From positions 3,348,001 to 3,412,000 of the forward strand of contig NZ_JACYXC010000001.1 in NCBI RefSeq assembly GCF_016031615.1: DNA of 64,000 nucleotides, in the 5' to 3' direction. This DNA comes from Streptomyces pactum (GTDB lineage: Bacteria > Actinomycetota > Actinomycetes > Streptomycetales > Streptomycetaceae). Numbering within the stretch: position 1 is the stretch's first letter; every line of letters begins with the position of its first letter. The notes below the pieces were generated by a model that saw only the letters and a program-made list of their open reading frames with translations, did not search any database and was not told the origin of the DNA. Both the position numbers and the translations under genes were made by a program. Below, in pieces: positions 8,377-16,761 of the stretch.

Positions 8377-9519
8377 ATGACGGAGACGACAGTCGGCATC
8401 GGCGGCGCGGCGGAGAGCACCGACATGGTGCTGAACATCGGGCCGCAGCACCCCTCCACCCACGGTGTGCTCCGCCTCCGCCTGGTCCTCGACGGGGAGC
8501 GCATCCAGCACGCGGAGCCGGTGATCGGCTACATGCACCGCGGCGCGGAGAAGCTGTTCGAGGCCCGCGACTACCGGCAGATCATCGTGCTGGCCAACCG
8601 CCACGACTGGCTGTCGGCCTTCTCCAACGAGCTGGGCGTGGTGCTGGCCGTGGAGCGGATGCTCGGCATGGAGGTGCCCGAGCGGGCGGTGTGGACCCGC
8701 ACCCTGCTCGCCGAGCTGAACCGGGTCCTCAACCACCTGATGTTCCTCGGCTCGTACCCGCTGGAGCTGGGCGGGATCACCCCGATCTTCCACGCCTTCC
8801 GCGAGCGGGAGGACCTCCAGCACGTGATGGAGGAGGTCTCCGGCGGCCGGATGCACTACATGTTCAACCGGGTGGGCGGCCTGAAGGAGGACCTGCCCGC
8901 GGGCTGGCTGGGGCGGGCCCGCGCCGCCGTGGCCGCGACCCGCTCCCGGATGGACGTGTACGACCGGCTGGTGCTGGGCAACGAGATCTTCCGGGCCCGC
9001 TCCCGGGACGTCGGCGTCCTGCCCGCGGAAACCGTGCACGCCTACGGGGTGAGCGGGCCCATCGCCCGGGCCTCCGGCGTCGACTTCGACCTGCGCCGCG
9101 ACGAGCCGTACCTGGCGTACGGGGAGCTGGGCGACGTGCTGCGGGTGGCCGTCCGCGAGGAGGGCGACTGCCTGGCCCGCTTCGAGTGCCTGCTCGACCA
9201 GACGCACAACTCCCTGGAGCTGGCCGAGGCGTGCCTGGACCGGCTCGCCGAGCTGCCGCCCGGCCCGATCAACCAGCGGCTGCCGAAGGTGCTCAAGGCG
9301 CCCGAGGGGCACACCTACGTCTGGACCGAGAACCCGCTGGGCCTGAACGGCTACTACCTGGTCTCCAAGGGGGAGAAGACGCCGTACCGGCTCAAGCTCC
9401 GCTCGGCCTCGTACAACAACATCCAGGCGCTCTCCGAGATGCTGCCCGGCACGCTGGTGCCCGACATGGTCGCGGTCCTGGGCTCGATGTTCTTCGTCGT
9501 CGGCGACATCGACAAGTGA
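8377..9519 (+). CDS. nuoD: Orphan NADH-quinone oxidoreductase subunit D (NuoD2)
   Basis: The 49-kDa subunit of respiratory complex I, 380 aa, here outside any nuo operon; Streptomyces usually have such a second copy. Conserved blocks include [16 protein letters not shown] (quinone-site loop), [10 protein letters not shown] with Arg55, [31 protein letters not shown] and the C-terminal [18 protein letters not shown]. Arg55 aligns with the arginine that is dimethylated in mammalian NDUFS2. No internal break is seen, so it should be functional in complex I or in an alternative assembly; which one is unknown. It lies downstream of the NDUFAF7-like methyltransferase on the same strand. Confidence 0.95.
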   Translation: MTETTVGIGGAAESTDMVLNIGPQHPSTHGVLRLRLVLDGERIQHAEPVIGYMHRGAEKLFEARDYRQIIVLANRHDWLSAFSNELGVVLAVERMLGMEVPERAVWTRTLLAELNRVLNHLMFLGSYPLELGGITPIFHAFREREDLQHVMEEVSGGRMHYMFNRVGGLKEDLPAGWLGRARAAVAATRSRMDVYDRLVLGNEIFRARSRDVGVLPAETVHAYGVSGPIARASGVDFDLRRDEPYLAYGELGDVLRVAVREEGDCLARFECLLDQTHNSLELAEACLDRLAELPPGPINQRLPKVLKAPEGHTYVWTENPLGLNGYYLVSKGEKTPYRLKLRSASYNNIQALSEMLPGTLVPDMVAVLGSMFFVVGDIDK

Positions 9520-9520
9520 C

Positions 9521-9596
9521 GGCCGGGACGTAACGGCCGGGACGCAAGAGCCGGGACGTAACGGCCGGGGCGCAAGAGCCGGGACGTAACAGCCGG
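9521..9596. repeat. 30-bp tandem repeat downstream of nuoD
   Basis: The motif GGCCGGGACGTAAC alternates with GGCCGGGACGCAAGA-like words, giving about 2.5 copies of a 30-bp unit immediately after the nuoD stop. It sits between convergent genes. No stable simple hairpin is obvious. Confidence 0.7.
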
Positions 9597-9707
9597 CCCT
9601 CGACCACCGGCAGGCAACGACCGGCAGGCGACGACCGGCCGGCCCGGAAACGCGAGACCGGCCGTACCCGCCCCCCGAGGGCTGGTACGGCCGGTCCGCG
9701 GCCGGTG

Positions 9708-11222
9708 TCAGGAGATCGCGCTGCGCAGCTGCGCCACGTCGATCTGCTCGGTCTCGTCGTGCGCGGTGAGGTCGATGACCTCGCCGGTCCCCGGCTCCTC
9801 GCGCTCCTTCTCCCGCTCCGCGAGCGCCTCCTCGCCGACCACGTCGGCGAGGTCCGCCCCGGCCGCGTCCACCGGCTGCCGGGTGGCCGGCCGGGGCCGC
9901 TTCTGGGTGCCGAAGAAGTCGAAGGTGCCCTCCGCCCGGGCGGCGGCCCGGCGCGCGGCGGCGTAGGGGATGACGGCCGAGGCGACGCTGTTGCCGTTCG
10001 CCGGGGCCGGCCGGGCACCGTCCGGCGCACCGGACCGCCCGCCCGCCGCCGCGGCACCCGGCACCGCGGCACCCGCCTGTCCGGCGGCCTTCTCCGGTCC
10101 CGTCGCCGCGCCGCCCGACGAGGCGCCACCCGCGGCACCGGCCGGGGAGGACGCCTGGCGTGCGGCACGCGCCTCCGAGGCGCCCGCCCGCAGCGCGGCG
10201 GCCGCCGCGCCCGCCTCGCCGGAGACGGTCCGCGCCCCGCCGGCCTGCGGGCCCGTGGACCGCGCCCCGGTGGCCTGCGCAGCGCCGGCCCGCGCCCGGG
10301 TGGACCCCGGACCGGTCGCGGCCGGCGTGCCCGTACCCGTCGCGGGCGCGCCACCCGCGGGGGACGCGGCACCCGTCTCGGAAACCTCACCCGCCGCAGG
10401 GGCCTCATCGGTCACCGGCGCGGCACCCGCGGTGGACCCGGCGTCCGGCCCGGCCCCGGCACCCGCCGACGGCGCTGCCCCGGCCCCGGCCGCGGCACCC
10501 GCCGGCGCCGCCTCCACCGCGGCCCCGGCATCCGCCGCACCCGCCGCGTCCGTCGCCTCCGGCACGCCCGCCAGGCGGCGCAGGGCGAGCACGGCGCGGT
10601 GGTACAGCTCGTCGTCGGGCCGTACGGCCGGCACCCCGGCCGCCGGGGCTGCCACCGGCGCGCTCCCGGAAGCGGCCGTCCCGGCACCGGCCGGCGTGCC
10701 GGCACCGGCCACCGCCGGACCGGCCGCCGCGGCCGACCCGACCGCCACCGTGCCGGTCGCCGGGGCCGTGGTGTCCCGGGCCAGCCGGCGGCCGGCCTCC
10801 AGCGCCCGGGCCCGCTCGGTCTCGGCGGTGGCGTACCGGCGCAGCAGTTCGGCGTGCTCGTTGCGGAGCCGGGCCAGCTCGGCCCGCTTGGACCGCAGCT
10901 TGGTGGTGAGCGCGTCGCGGATCTCGCGGGCCTCCTCGGCCTCCGACTCCAGTTCCGCGATGCGTTCCTCGGTACGCCACTCCTCGCGGGTCCGGGCCTT
11001 GGTCAGCTCGGCGACGCGTCTGCCCGCACTGCGGTCCCAGCCGCGCATCATGACCGCGCCGACCACCGCCGCGGCACTCGCGGCCACCGCGAGTCCACGG
11101 ATCACGGCGGTCTCGCCGACCACGAGTGCGGCGGCGGCGCAGACCATGGACGCGGCTGCGACCGACAGCGGAGGAAGCAGTTTGTGCAGGGGTGCGGATT
11201 GACGGTGGCGTCCACGTGGCAT
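9708..11222 (-). CDS. Membrane-anchored coiled-coil protein with long Ala/Pro linker
   Basis: I recognise this only as a Streptomyces conserved hypothetical; 504 aa. Order: basic N-terminus (MPRGRHRQSAPLHKLLPP), two adjoining hydrophobic segments (about 20-65), then a charged helical coiled-coil region (about 70-165; RIAELESEAEEAREIRDALTT and nearby). A short conserved block DDELYHRAVLALRRLAG follows. Next comes a long Ala/Gly/Pro/Thr linker (about 230-420), and the C-terminus is acidic (GEVIDLTAHDETEQIDVAQLRSAIS). The layout suggests a cytoplasmic scaffold tethered to the membrane, which is inference. ATG 11222 is chosen because homologs I recall start MPRGRHR. A four-copy 21-bp repeat lies 78-161 bp upstream of it. 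Confidence 0.75.
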   Translation of the reverse strand: MPRGRHRQSAPLHKLLPPLSVAAASMVCAAAALVVGETAVIRGLAVAASAAAVVGAVMMRGWDRSAGRRVAELTKARTREEWRTEERIAELESEAEEAREIRDALTTKLRSKRAELARLRNEHAELLRRYATAETERARALEAGRRLARDTTAPATGTVAVGSAAAAGPAVAGAGTPAGAGTAASGSAPVAAPAAGVPAVRPDDELYHRAVLALRRLAGVPEATDAAGAADAGAAVEAAPAGAAAGAGAAPSAGAGAGPDAGSTAGAAPVTDEAPAAGEVSETGAASPAGGAPATGTGTPAATGPGSTRARAGAAQATGARSTGPQAGGARTVSGEAGAAAAALRAGASEARAARQASSPAGAAGGASSGGAATGPEKAAGQAGAAVPGAAAAGGRSGAPDGARPAPANGNSVASAVIPYAAARRAAARAEGTFDFFGTQKRPRPATRQPVDAAGADLADVVGEEALAEREKEREEPGTGEVIDLTAHDETEQIDVAQLRSAIS

Positions 11223-11299
11223 GGCCTGAAACTTACCGTGCGTACGGGGCGCTTGGGAGCGTCCCCGGGCAAACTCTTCCCCTCTTCCACATTTTCCGG

Positions 11300-11383
11300 C
11301 CGGTTTACCCGACGAGCAGACCCGTTTACCCGACGATCCCACCGGTTTACCCGACGATCGGACCGGTTGGCCCGGCGGACGGG
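11300..11383. repeat. Four tandem 21-bp repeats (iteron-like)
   Basis: Units 11300-11320, 11321-11341, 11342-11362 and 11363-11383 share the core CCGGTTTACCCGACGA. Copies 1-3 are close to identical and copy 4 is degenerate. The exact 21-bp period, two helical turns, places each copy on the same DNA face. The array lies upstream of the coiled-coil gene and downstream of the importer operon's stop. Confidence 0.75.
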
Positions 11384-11431
11384 GCCGGATTGGCCGATGC
11401 CGGATCGGCCCGCCCGGCCATCCCCACCGAC

Positions 11432-12418
11432 TCAGCCGGTGAGCAGCCCCTTCTCCTTCAGGTAGTCCGCCGCGACATCGCCGGGCTTCAGCCGCTCCGC
11501 GTCCACCTTCTTGTTGAGTTCGGTGAGATCCTCCGTCGTCAGCACCTTGGTGATCTTGTTCAGCGCGTCCGCTATCTCCTTGTCACCGGCGGAGTCCGCA
11601 TTCACCACCGGCAGCACGTTGTCCGCGTTCTGGAGGTTCTTGTCGTCCTCCAGCAGTACCAGTCCGAACTGGTCCAGCGTGGCATCGGTGGTGACGGTCA
11701 GCAGCATTTCGTCCTTGCCGTCCATGACCGCCTGCTTGGCCTGCACGCTCCCGACGTCCATCGGGTCGATTCCGTCGATGTCGATGCCGTACGTCTTCTC
11801 CAGGCCCGGCTGGCAGAACGGCCGCTCCGGGCATTCGTCACCCGCCGCCAGGGTGACCTTCTGACCGGATTTCCCGAGGTCCGAGAGCGTCTTGAGGTGG
11901 TGCTCCTCGGCGAAGTCCTTGCGCACCGCGAACGCGTTCTGGTCCACCGCCCGGCCGGGCTCCAGCGCTTTCAGACCGCGCGCCTCGGCGAGCCGGGTGA
12001 GCGCCTTCATCGTGGTGTCGATGTCGGGGGAGGCGACCGGCTCGGCGCCCGCCCCGTTCGCCTTGTGGTTGAGGTACTCCGCGAGGGTGGCCGCGTACTC
12101 CGGCACCACGTCCACCTGCCCCTTCTCCAGGGCCGGGGCGTACAGCTCGCGGGTGTCCACCGTGCGGACCGAGGTGGTGTACCCGGCGTCGGCGAGCACC
12201 CGTGCGTACAGCTCGGCGAGGATGCGGGACTCGGTGAACGTCGCGGAGCCGACCACCAGTTTCCCCTTGCCGCCGCCCCCGGAGGTGCCGCCGCCCCCGT
12301 CCCCGGACTCCTCCAGGCTGTCGCCGCCGCACGCCGCCAGCCCGGCCACCAGTGCGGCGGCCCCGGCCGCGGCGATCGCGGCCCGGACGGTCCGGCTCTT
12401 CCGCGCGGTCCTGCTCAT
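11432..12418 (-). CDS. Quaternary-amine ABC transporter substrate-binding lipoprotein
   Basis: Extracellular solute receptor of the ProX/OpuBC type, 328 aa. It starts MSRTARKSRTVRAAIAAAG with a hydrophobic core and the lipobox VAGLAACGG, so Cys should be lipidated. A Gly/Ser linker follows, then the mature domain LVVGSATFTESRILAELYARVL, with TRELYAPALEKGQVDVVPEYAATLAEYL typical of the OpuAC family. Ligands of this family are glycine betaine, choline, carnitine or related osmolytes; the exact one is not evident. ATG 12418 overlaps the preceding permease stop (ATGA). It is the last gene of a three-gene minus-strand operon. Confidence 0.93.
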   Translation of the reverse strand: MSRTARKSRTVRAAIAAAGAAALVAGLAACGGDSLEESGDGGGGTSGGGGKGKLVVGSATFTESRILAELYARVLADAGYTTSVRTVDTRELYAPALEKGQVDVVPEYAATLAEYLNHKANGAGAEPVASPDIDTTMKALTRLAEARGLKALEPGRAVDQNAFAVRKDFAEEHHLKTLSDLGKSGQKVTLAAGDECPERPFCQPGLEKTYGIDIDGIDPMDVGSVQAKQAVMDGKDEMLLTVTTDATLDQFGLVLLEDDKNLQNADNVLPVVNADSAGDKEIADALNKITKVLTTEDLTELNKKVDAERLKPGDVAADYLKEKGLLTG

Positions 12419-13143
12419 ACCGTCTCCTTCTCCCTCGTCCCACGGTCGGTGGCGCGCGGCGGGGCCGGGGCACGCCCGGTCCGCCGCCGCATCGGGTCCA
12501 GCAGCCACTGCACCACCACGAACACCAGTTCCACCAGCAGCGCCAGCACCGCCACCAGGAACGCTCCGGCCACCACCTGCGGCGTGTCGGTCAGCCGGTA
12601 GCCGGCCGTGATGATCCGGCCCAGCCCGCCGCCGCCGGGCAGCGCCGCGAGCGTCGCGGTCGCCACGACCTGCACCGCCGCCGTCCGCACCCCGGTCATC
12701 AGCATCGGGAGGGCGAGCGGCAGTTCCACCCGGGCGATCAGCTGGCCACCCGTCATGCCCATACCCCGGGCGGCCTCCACCACCTCCCGGTCCGCCTCCC
12801 GCATGCCCACATAGGCGTTGGTGAGCAGCGGTGGCAGCGCGAAGAGCACCAGGGCGAGCACGGTCGGCAGGTCGCCGTGCCGGCCCAGCGGGCTGAGCAG
12901 GAGGAGCACCAGCACCGCGAAGGTGGGCACCGCCCGGCCCGCGTTGGAGATGTTGATCGCCAGCGTGCCGCCCTTGCCCAGATGGCCCAGGAACACCGCG
13001 AGCGGCAGCGCCAGGGCGCAGGCGATGCCCAGCGACACGAACGTCAGCGTCAGGTGCTCACCGAGCCGGTTCCACACGCCCGCCTCGCCGGACCAGTGCG
13101 AGCCGGTGGACAGCCAGGTCCACGTCTCCCCGACGACACCCAT
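12415..13143 (-). CDS. Quaternary-amine ABC transporter permease 2
   Basis: Inner-membrane permease of the betaine-type importer, 242 aa with about six hydrophobic segments. The EAA-loop region reads EVVEAARGMGMTGGQLIARVELPLALPMLMTGVRTAAVQVVATATLAAL, a standard binding-protein-dependent transport signature. The C-terminal tail is Arg/Pro-rich. The ATG at 13143 overlaps the upstream permease stop by one base (TGATG) and its own stop overlaps the binding-protein start by 4 nt, so the three are tightly coupled. Its pairing with the next gene suggests a heterodimeric channel. Confidence 0.93.
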   Translation of the reverse strand: MGVVGETWTWLSTGSHWSGEAGVWNRLGEHLTLTFVSLGIACALALPLAVFLGHLGKGGTLAINISNAGRAVPTFAVLVLLLLSPLGRHGDLPTVLALVLFALPPLLTNAYVGMREADREVVEAARGMGMTGGQLIARVELPLALPMLMTGVRTAAVQVVATATLAALPGGGGLGRIITAGYRLTDTPQVVAGAFLVAVLALLVELVFVVVQWLLDPMRRRTGRAPAPPRATDRGTREKETV

Positions 13144-13820
13144 CAGGCCACCTTCCGCTTCCGGGCCCACGGGGTCAGCAGCCGCTGGACGCCCAGCAGC
13201 AGCAGATCGGCGGTGACGGCGAGCACCACGCACAGCACCGACGCGGTGAGCACCTGCGCCTTGAAGAAGCTGTGCATTCCCTCGTAGATGAGGTTGCCCA
13301 GACCGCCGTACCCGATGATCGCGCCGACCGTGGTGAGCGAGATGGTGGAGACGGTGGTGATCCGCAGACCGGCCATCAGCGCCGGGAGCGCGAGCGGGAG
13401 TTCCACCCCGAAGAGCATCCGGACCGGACCGTATCCCATACCGCGGGCGGCCTCCCGCGCCTCCTCGGGCACCGCCGCCAGGCCGGCCAGGATGTTCCGC
13501 ACCAGGATGGTCAGCGAATACAGCACCAGACCGGTGATCACCACCGAAACGGAGAGTCCGAATACCGGCAGCAGCAGCGAGAACATCGCCAGTGACGGAA
13601 CGGTGTAGAGAATGGTCGTCAGACTCAGCAAGGGACCGGCGAGAAACCGCAGGTGACGGGCGAGCAGCGCCAGCGGAAAGGCCACCAGGAGGCCGATCCC
13701 GACCGACGCGAGCGTAATGCCCACATGCTGGACGGTCGCGTCGGTCAGCTCCTCGCCGCGGGTCCGTACGTATTCGCCGCAGATCCACTCGTTGGCGATG
13801 AGACAGTTCCCCTGCGCCAC
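13143..13820 (-). CDS. Quaternary-amine ABC transporter permease 1
   Basis: First gene of the importer operon, 225 aa. After a hydrophilic start (VAQGNCLIANEWICGEYV) come about five membrane segments. The EAA loop is EEAREAARGMGYGPVRMLFGVELPLALPALMAGLRITTVSTISLTTVGAIIGYGGLG, characteristic of ProW/OpuB-type permeases. The GTG at 13820 follows GGGGAGG with 5-nt spacing, which decides the start over an ATG at 13958. The ATPase gene is divergent, 112 bp away, so the shared gap must hold both promoters. Confidence 0.92.
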   Translation of the reverse strand: MAQGNCLIANEWICGEYVRTRGEELTDATVQHVGITLASVGIGLLVAFPLALLARHLRFLAGPLLSLTTILYTVPSLAMFSLLLPVFGLSVSVVITGLVLYSLTILVRNILAGLAAVPEEAREAARGMGYGPVRMLFGVELPLALPALMAGLRITTVSTISLTTVGAIIGYGGLGNLIYEGMHSFFKAQVLTASVLCVVLAVTADLLLLGVQRLLTPWARKRKVA

Positions 13821-13932
13821 ACCCACCTCCCCGTCAATTCCCGTTGACCCTATCGCCGGGTGCCGCCAATCTCGTCCGACCGCCACACAACAGCAACAAT
13901 GTCTGCCGGGAATGCGGCCACAATGGGGAGCC

Positions 13933-15216
13933 ATGATCCGTTTCGAGCATGTCACCAAGCGTTACGCCGATGGCACGACCGCGGTGGACGACCTGTCCTT
14001 CGAGGTGGCCGAAGGAGAACTGGTCACGCTCGTCGGACCGTCCGGGTGCGGCAAGACGACCACGATGAAGATGGTCAACCGGCTGATCGAGCCCACCGGT
14101 GGCCGGATCCTGCTGGACGGCCAGGACATCGCCGAGGCCGATCCGGTGAAGCTGCGCCGCCGCATCGGCTACGTCATCCAGCAGGTGGGACTCTTCCCGC
14201 ACCGCACCGTGCTGGAGAACACCGCCACCGTCCCGCACCTGCTGGGCTGGCAGCGGAAGCGGGCGCGGGCGCGCGCCGCCGAACTGCTGGACCTGGTGGG
14301 GCTGGACCCGTCGGTGTACGGCGACCGGTACCCCGACCAGCTCTCCGGCGGGCAGCGGCAGCGGGTCGGGGTGGCCCGGGCGCTCGCCGCCGACCCGCCG
14401 GTCCTGCTGATGGACGAGCCGTTCGGCGCGGTGGACCCGGTGGTCCGCGAACACCTCCAGACGGAGTTCCTGCGACTCCAGTCCCAGGTCCGCAAGACGG
14501 TGCTCTTCGTCACCCACGACATCGAGGAGGCGGTGCGGCTGGGCGACCGCATCGCGGTCTACGGCTCCGGGCGGATCGAGCAGTTCGACACCCCGGCCAC
14601 CGTGCTGGGCGCGCCGGCCACCCCGTACGTGGCCGACTTCGTCGGCGCCGACCGGGGGCTGAAGCGGCTCTCGGTCACCCCCATCGAACCCGCCGACCTG
14701 GAACAGCCACCGGTCGTCCACCTGGACGACCCGCTGCCCGAGGCCGTCGCGCGGCTCGCCGCCGAGGGCGCCCGGTGGGCGGTCGTGCTGGACGACGCCG
14801 ACCGGCTGCACGGCTGGATCTCCCGCCGACGCGGCGGCCGGCGCCACGGGCGGCAGGGCGACGGGCACGGGCTCCGGGGCGGGCGGGGGCACGGACGGCG
14901 GGCCGGCCGGCCGAGGGCCGCAGGGACGGGCGGGGGCACGGACGGCGGGCCGGCCGGCCGGGGCACCGGCGGCGGCACGGTACGGGACCGGGCGCGCCGG
15001 ATGGAGGCGTGGCTGCCGGTCGGCGCGCCCCTGAAGCAGGCGTTCGCCACCATGCTCCAGTACGACGCGGGCTGGATCGCGGTCCTCGACGACGACCGCT
15101 TCCTGGGCGTCCTCACCCCGGCCCGGCTGCACCAGGCGCTGCGCCGCTCGATCGACGCCGACGCGCGGGACATCGCCCGTTCGGACGTGTCCCTGGAGAC
15201 CATCGCCGGCAGCTGA
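13933..15216 (+). CDS. Quaternary-amine ABC transporter ATPase with interrupted CBS region
   Basis: Energises the betaine-type importer; 427 aa. Walker A is GPSGCGKTT, the Q-loop is at YVIQQVGLFPH, the signature is LSGGQRQRVGVARAL, Walker B is VLLMDEPFGAVD and the H-loop is VTHD. The C-terminal part should be two CBS domains that sense ionic strength or c-di-AMP in relatives. Here one begins VHLDDPLPEAVARLAAEGARWAVVLDDADRLHGWI and the other is MEAWLPVGAPLKQAFATMLQYDAGWIAVLDDDRFLGVL. Between them is an Arg/Gly-rich insert (about residues 297-357) containing a 32-bp direct repeat. The frame is open throughout. ATG 13933 has GGGGAG upstream. Confidence 0.93.
   Translation: MIRFEHVTKRYADGTTAVDDLSFEVAEGELVTLVGPSGCGKTTTMKMVNRLIEPTGGRILLDGQDIAEADPVKLRRRIGYVIQQVGLFPHRTVLENTATVPHLLGWQRKRARARAAELLDLVGLDPSVYGDRYPDQLSGGQRQRVGVARALAADPPVLLMDEPFGAVDPVVREHLQTEFLRLQSQVRKTVLFVTHDIEEAVRLGDRIAVYGSGRIEQFDTPATVLGAPATPYVADFVGADRGLKRLSVTPIEPADLEQPPVVHLDDPLPEAVARLAAEGARWAVVLDDADRLHGWISRRRGGRRHGRQGDGHGLRGGRGHGRRAGRPRAAGTGGGTDGGPAGRGTGGGTVRDRARRMEAWLPVGAPLKQAFATMLQYDAGWIAVLDDDRFLGVLTPARLHQALRRSIDADARDIARSDVSLETIAGS
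14881..14959. repeat. 32-bp direct repeat inside the ABC ATPase gene
   Basis: Identical 32-nt stretches at 14881-14912 and 14928-14959 are offset by 47 bp. Because 47 is not a multiple of three, the two copies are read in different frames, as Arg/His/Gly-rich and then Gly/Thr/Asp-rich sequence. Confidence 0.75.
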
Positions 15217-15541
15217 CCCGCCGCCGGGGCCCGGATACCGGCCCGGGCCGGCCGGGACGCCCCGCACGGCGGGCGGCGGACGGGCCGTCCCGGGCCGCGC
15301 CGGACCATGCCGGGCATCGGACCATGCCGGACGGCGGAGGACCATGCCGGGCGGCGGGCGCGGGCGGCGGACGGCCCGAGCCGGTCGGCGACGGGCCGGG
15401 CCCGCCACCGACCGGTCGGACGGACCGCACCGGGCCGGTCAGGCCCGGGGCCTGCCGGGCCACGCCGGACGGCGGACCGGGTCCGGCCGGGCGCCTCGGC
15501 CGGGTTCCGGCCGGAGGGGGTACCGGGTCCGGCCGGCCCGG
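15217..15541. other. Gene-free gap with GGACCATGCCGG repeats
   Basis: The 325 bp between the convergent ATPase and DUF3180 genes contains no gene I can support. The word GGACCATGCCGG occurs at 15302, 15319 and 15339. The rest is GC-rich low-complexity sequence with many short inverted repeats. Confidence 0.55.
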
Positions 15542-16027
15542 TCAGGCGGTGACGCCGCCCGGCTCCTTGTCGTCGTCCTCCGGCAGCCGGCAGACCCGCT
15601 CCAGGAAGAACGCCGCGGCGATCACGCCCACCGCCGCGACCACCGAGGCGCCCGCGTAGATCGCCTGGTCACGGCGGGCCGGCACGTCCAGCTGGTGCAT
15701 GACGAGGAAGAGGCCCACGCCGCCGTAGACACCGGCGATCAGCGCCGACACCAGCGCGCTGGCGTGGCCGAACACCACCGCACGGGCGGCCAGCAGCGGA
15801 TCGACGCCCTTCGCGCCCGGCCGGCGCTCCCGCTGGGCGCGGAGCCGGGCCCGCAGCGAGAACGCGGTGGCGGCCAGCACCGCGGCGATCACCCCCAGGA
15901 CGATGGGGGCCGCCAGCGGCACGGTCGGCAGCGTGCCCATCGAGTCCCACAGCCGGGCGCCGGCCCACGACACCACGCCGGCCGCGGCGAACAGCCCGAC
16001 CAGCACCCCGATCCGAAGTTGGCTCAC
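15542..16027 (-). CDS. DUF3180 membrane protein
   Basis: Small integral membrane protein of the DUF3180 family, 161 aa. Four hydrophobic segments are visible: IGVLVGLFAAAGVVSWAGA, APIVLGVIAAVLAATAFSL, ALVSALIAGVYGGVGLFLVM and AGASVVAAVGVIAAAFFL. A basic loop (RARLRAQRERRPGAKGVDPLLAARAVVFGHASALV) is the family hallmark. GTG 16025-16027 starts VSQLRIGVL and matches family starts. The gene lies 140 bp downstream of folK in the same direction, the usual Streptomyces arrangement, and may share its transcript. Function is unknown. Confidence 0.88.
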   Translation of the reverse strand: MSQLRIGVLVGLFAAAGVVSWAGARLWDSMGTLPTVPLAAPIVLGVIAAVLAATAFSLRARLRAQRERRPGAKGVDPLLAARAVVFGHASALVSALIAGVYGGVGLFLVMHQLDVPARRDQAIYAGASVVAAVGVIAAAFFLERVCRLPEDDDKEPGGVTA

Positions 16028-16167
16028 CGAGCGGTCGCCCCTCACGTTCAGCGTTCCTGTCGTACGGCCGCGACGGACGTCCCGCGCCCGCCGGCATCCG
16101 CCGCACGTCCGACGTACGTCCCAGCTGCCCCAGAAACTACCGGGGCGGCGGGCCATCGGGGAAACGC

Positions 16168-16761
16168 CTACTCGGGCAGTCGCAGTTCCAGATCCGTACG
16201 CGGGGTGACCCCGGCACGGTCGGTCTCCGCCAGCAGCCCGGCCACCGGGCCCCGGCCCGGCACCTCCGCCTCCGGGTCCACGTCGTGCCACGGCACCAGC
16301 ACGAAGGCGCGCTCGTGGGCGCGCGGGTGCGGCAGGGTCAGCTCCGGGTCGTCCAGCAGCACGTCCTGGTACGCCACGATGTCCACGTCCAGGGTGCGCG
16401 GCCCCCAGCGCTCGTCGCGCACCCGGTAGAACGCCTCCTCGATGGCGTGGCCGCGCTCCAGCAGGGATGACGGCGGCAGCGTCGTCTTCACCAGCACCAC
16501 CGCGTTGAAGTACGACGGCTGGCTGCCCGGTTCCACGCCCCACGGCTCCGTCTCGTACACCGGGGAGACCGCCTTCACCCGCACCCCGGGCGTGTCCTCC
16601 AGCGCGTCCACGGCGCCCTGCAGGGTCTCCAGCCGGTTGCCCAGGTTGCTGCCGAGCGCGATCACGGCCCGCTTGGGGTTGCTCAGGGTCATGTCGGCCG
16701 CGTCCACCTGCTCCACCACGGAGGCGGGGACGGGCTGCACGGTCGGGTCACTGCTGCTCAT
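16168..16761 (-). CDS. folK: 2-amino-4-hydroxy-6-hydroxymethyldihydropteridine pyrophosphokinase
   Basis: Transfers pyrophosphate from ATP to 6-hydroxymethyl-dihydropterin, the step before dihydropteroate synthase in folate synthesis. The 197-aa product has a 30-residue N-terminal extension and then AVIALGSNLGNRLETLQGAV, SPVYETEPWGVEPGSQPSYFNAVV and the signature RDERWGPRTLDVDIVAYQDVLLDDPELTLPHPRAHERAFVLVPW. Catalytic Arg/Asp residues of the R-GPRTLDVDI motif are all present. The ATG overlaps the folB stop by 4 nt (ATGA), giving a folB-folK pair. Confidence 0.96.
   Translation of the reverse strand: MSSSDPTVQPVPASVVEQVDAADMTLSNPKRAVIALGSNLGNRLETLQGAVDALEDTPGVRVKAVSPVYETEPWGVEPGSQPSYFNAVVLVKTTLPPSSLLERGHAIEEAFYRVRDERWGPRTLDVDIVAYQDVLLDDPELTLPHPRAHERAFVLVPWHDVDPEAEVPGRGPVAGLLAETDRAGVTPRTDLELRLPE

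Noticed and set aside
13821..13932. Riboswitch upstream of the osmolyte importer
   Set aside because: The gap is only 112 bp, shared by two promoters, and I see no conserved ydaO/kimA or other known aptamer core.
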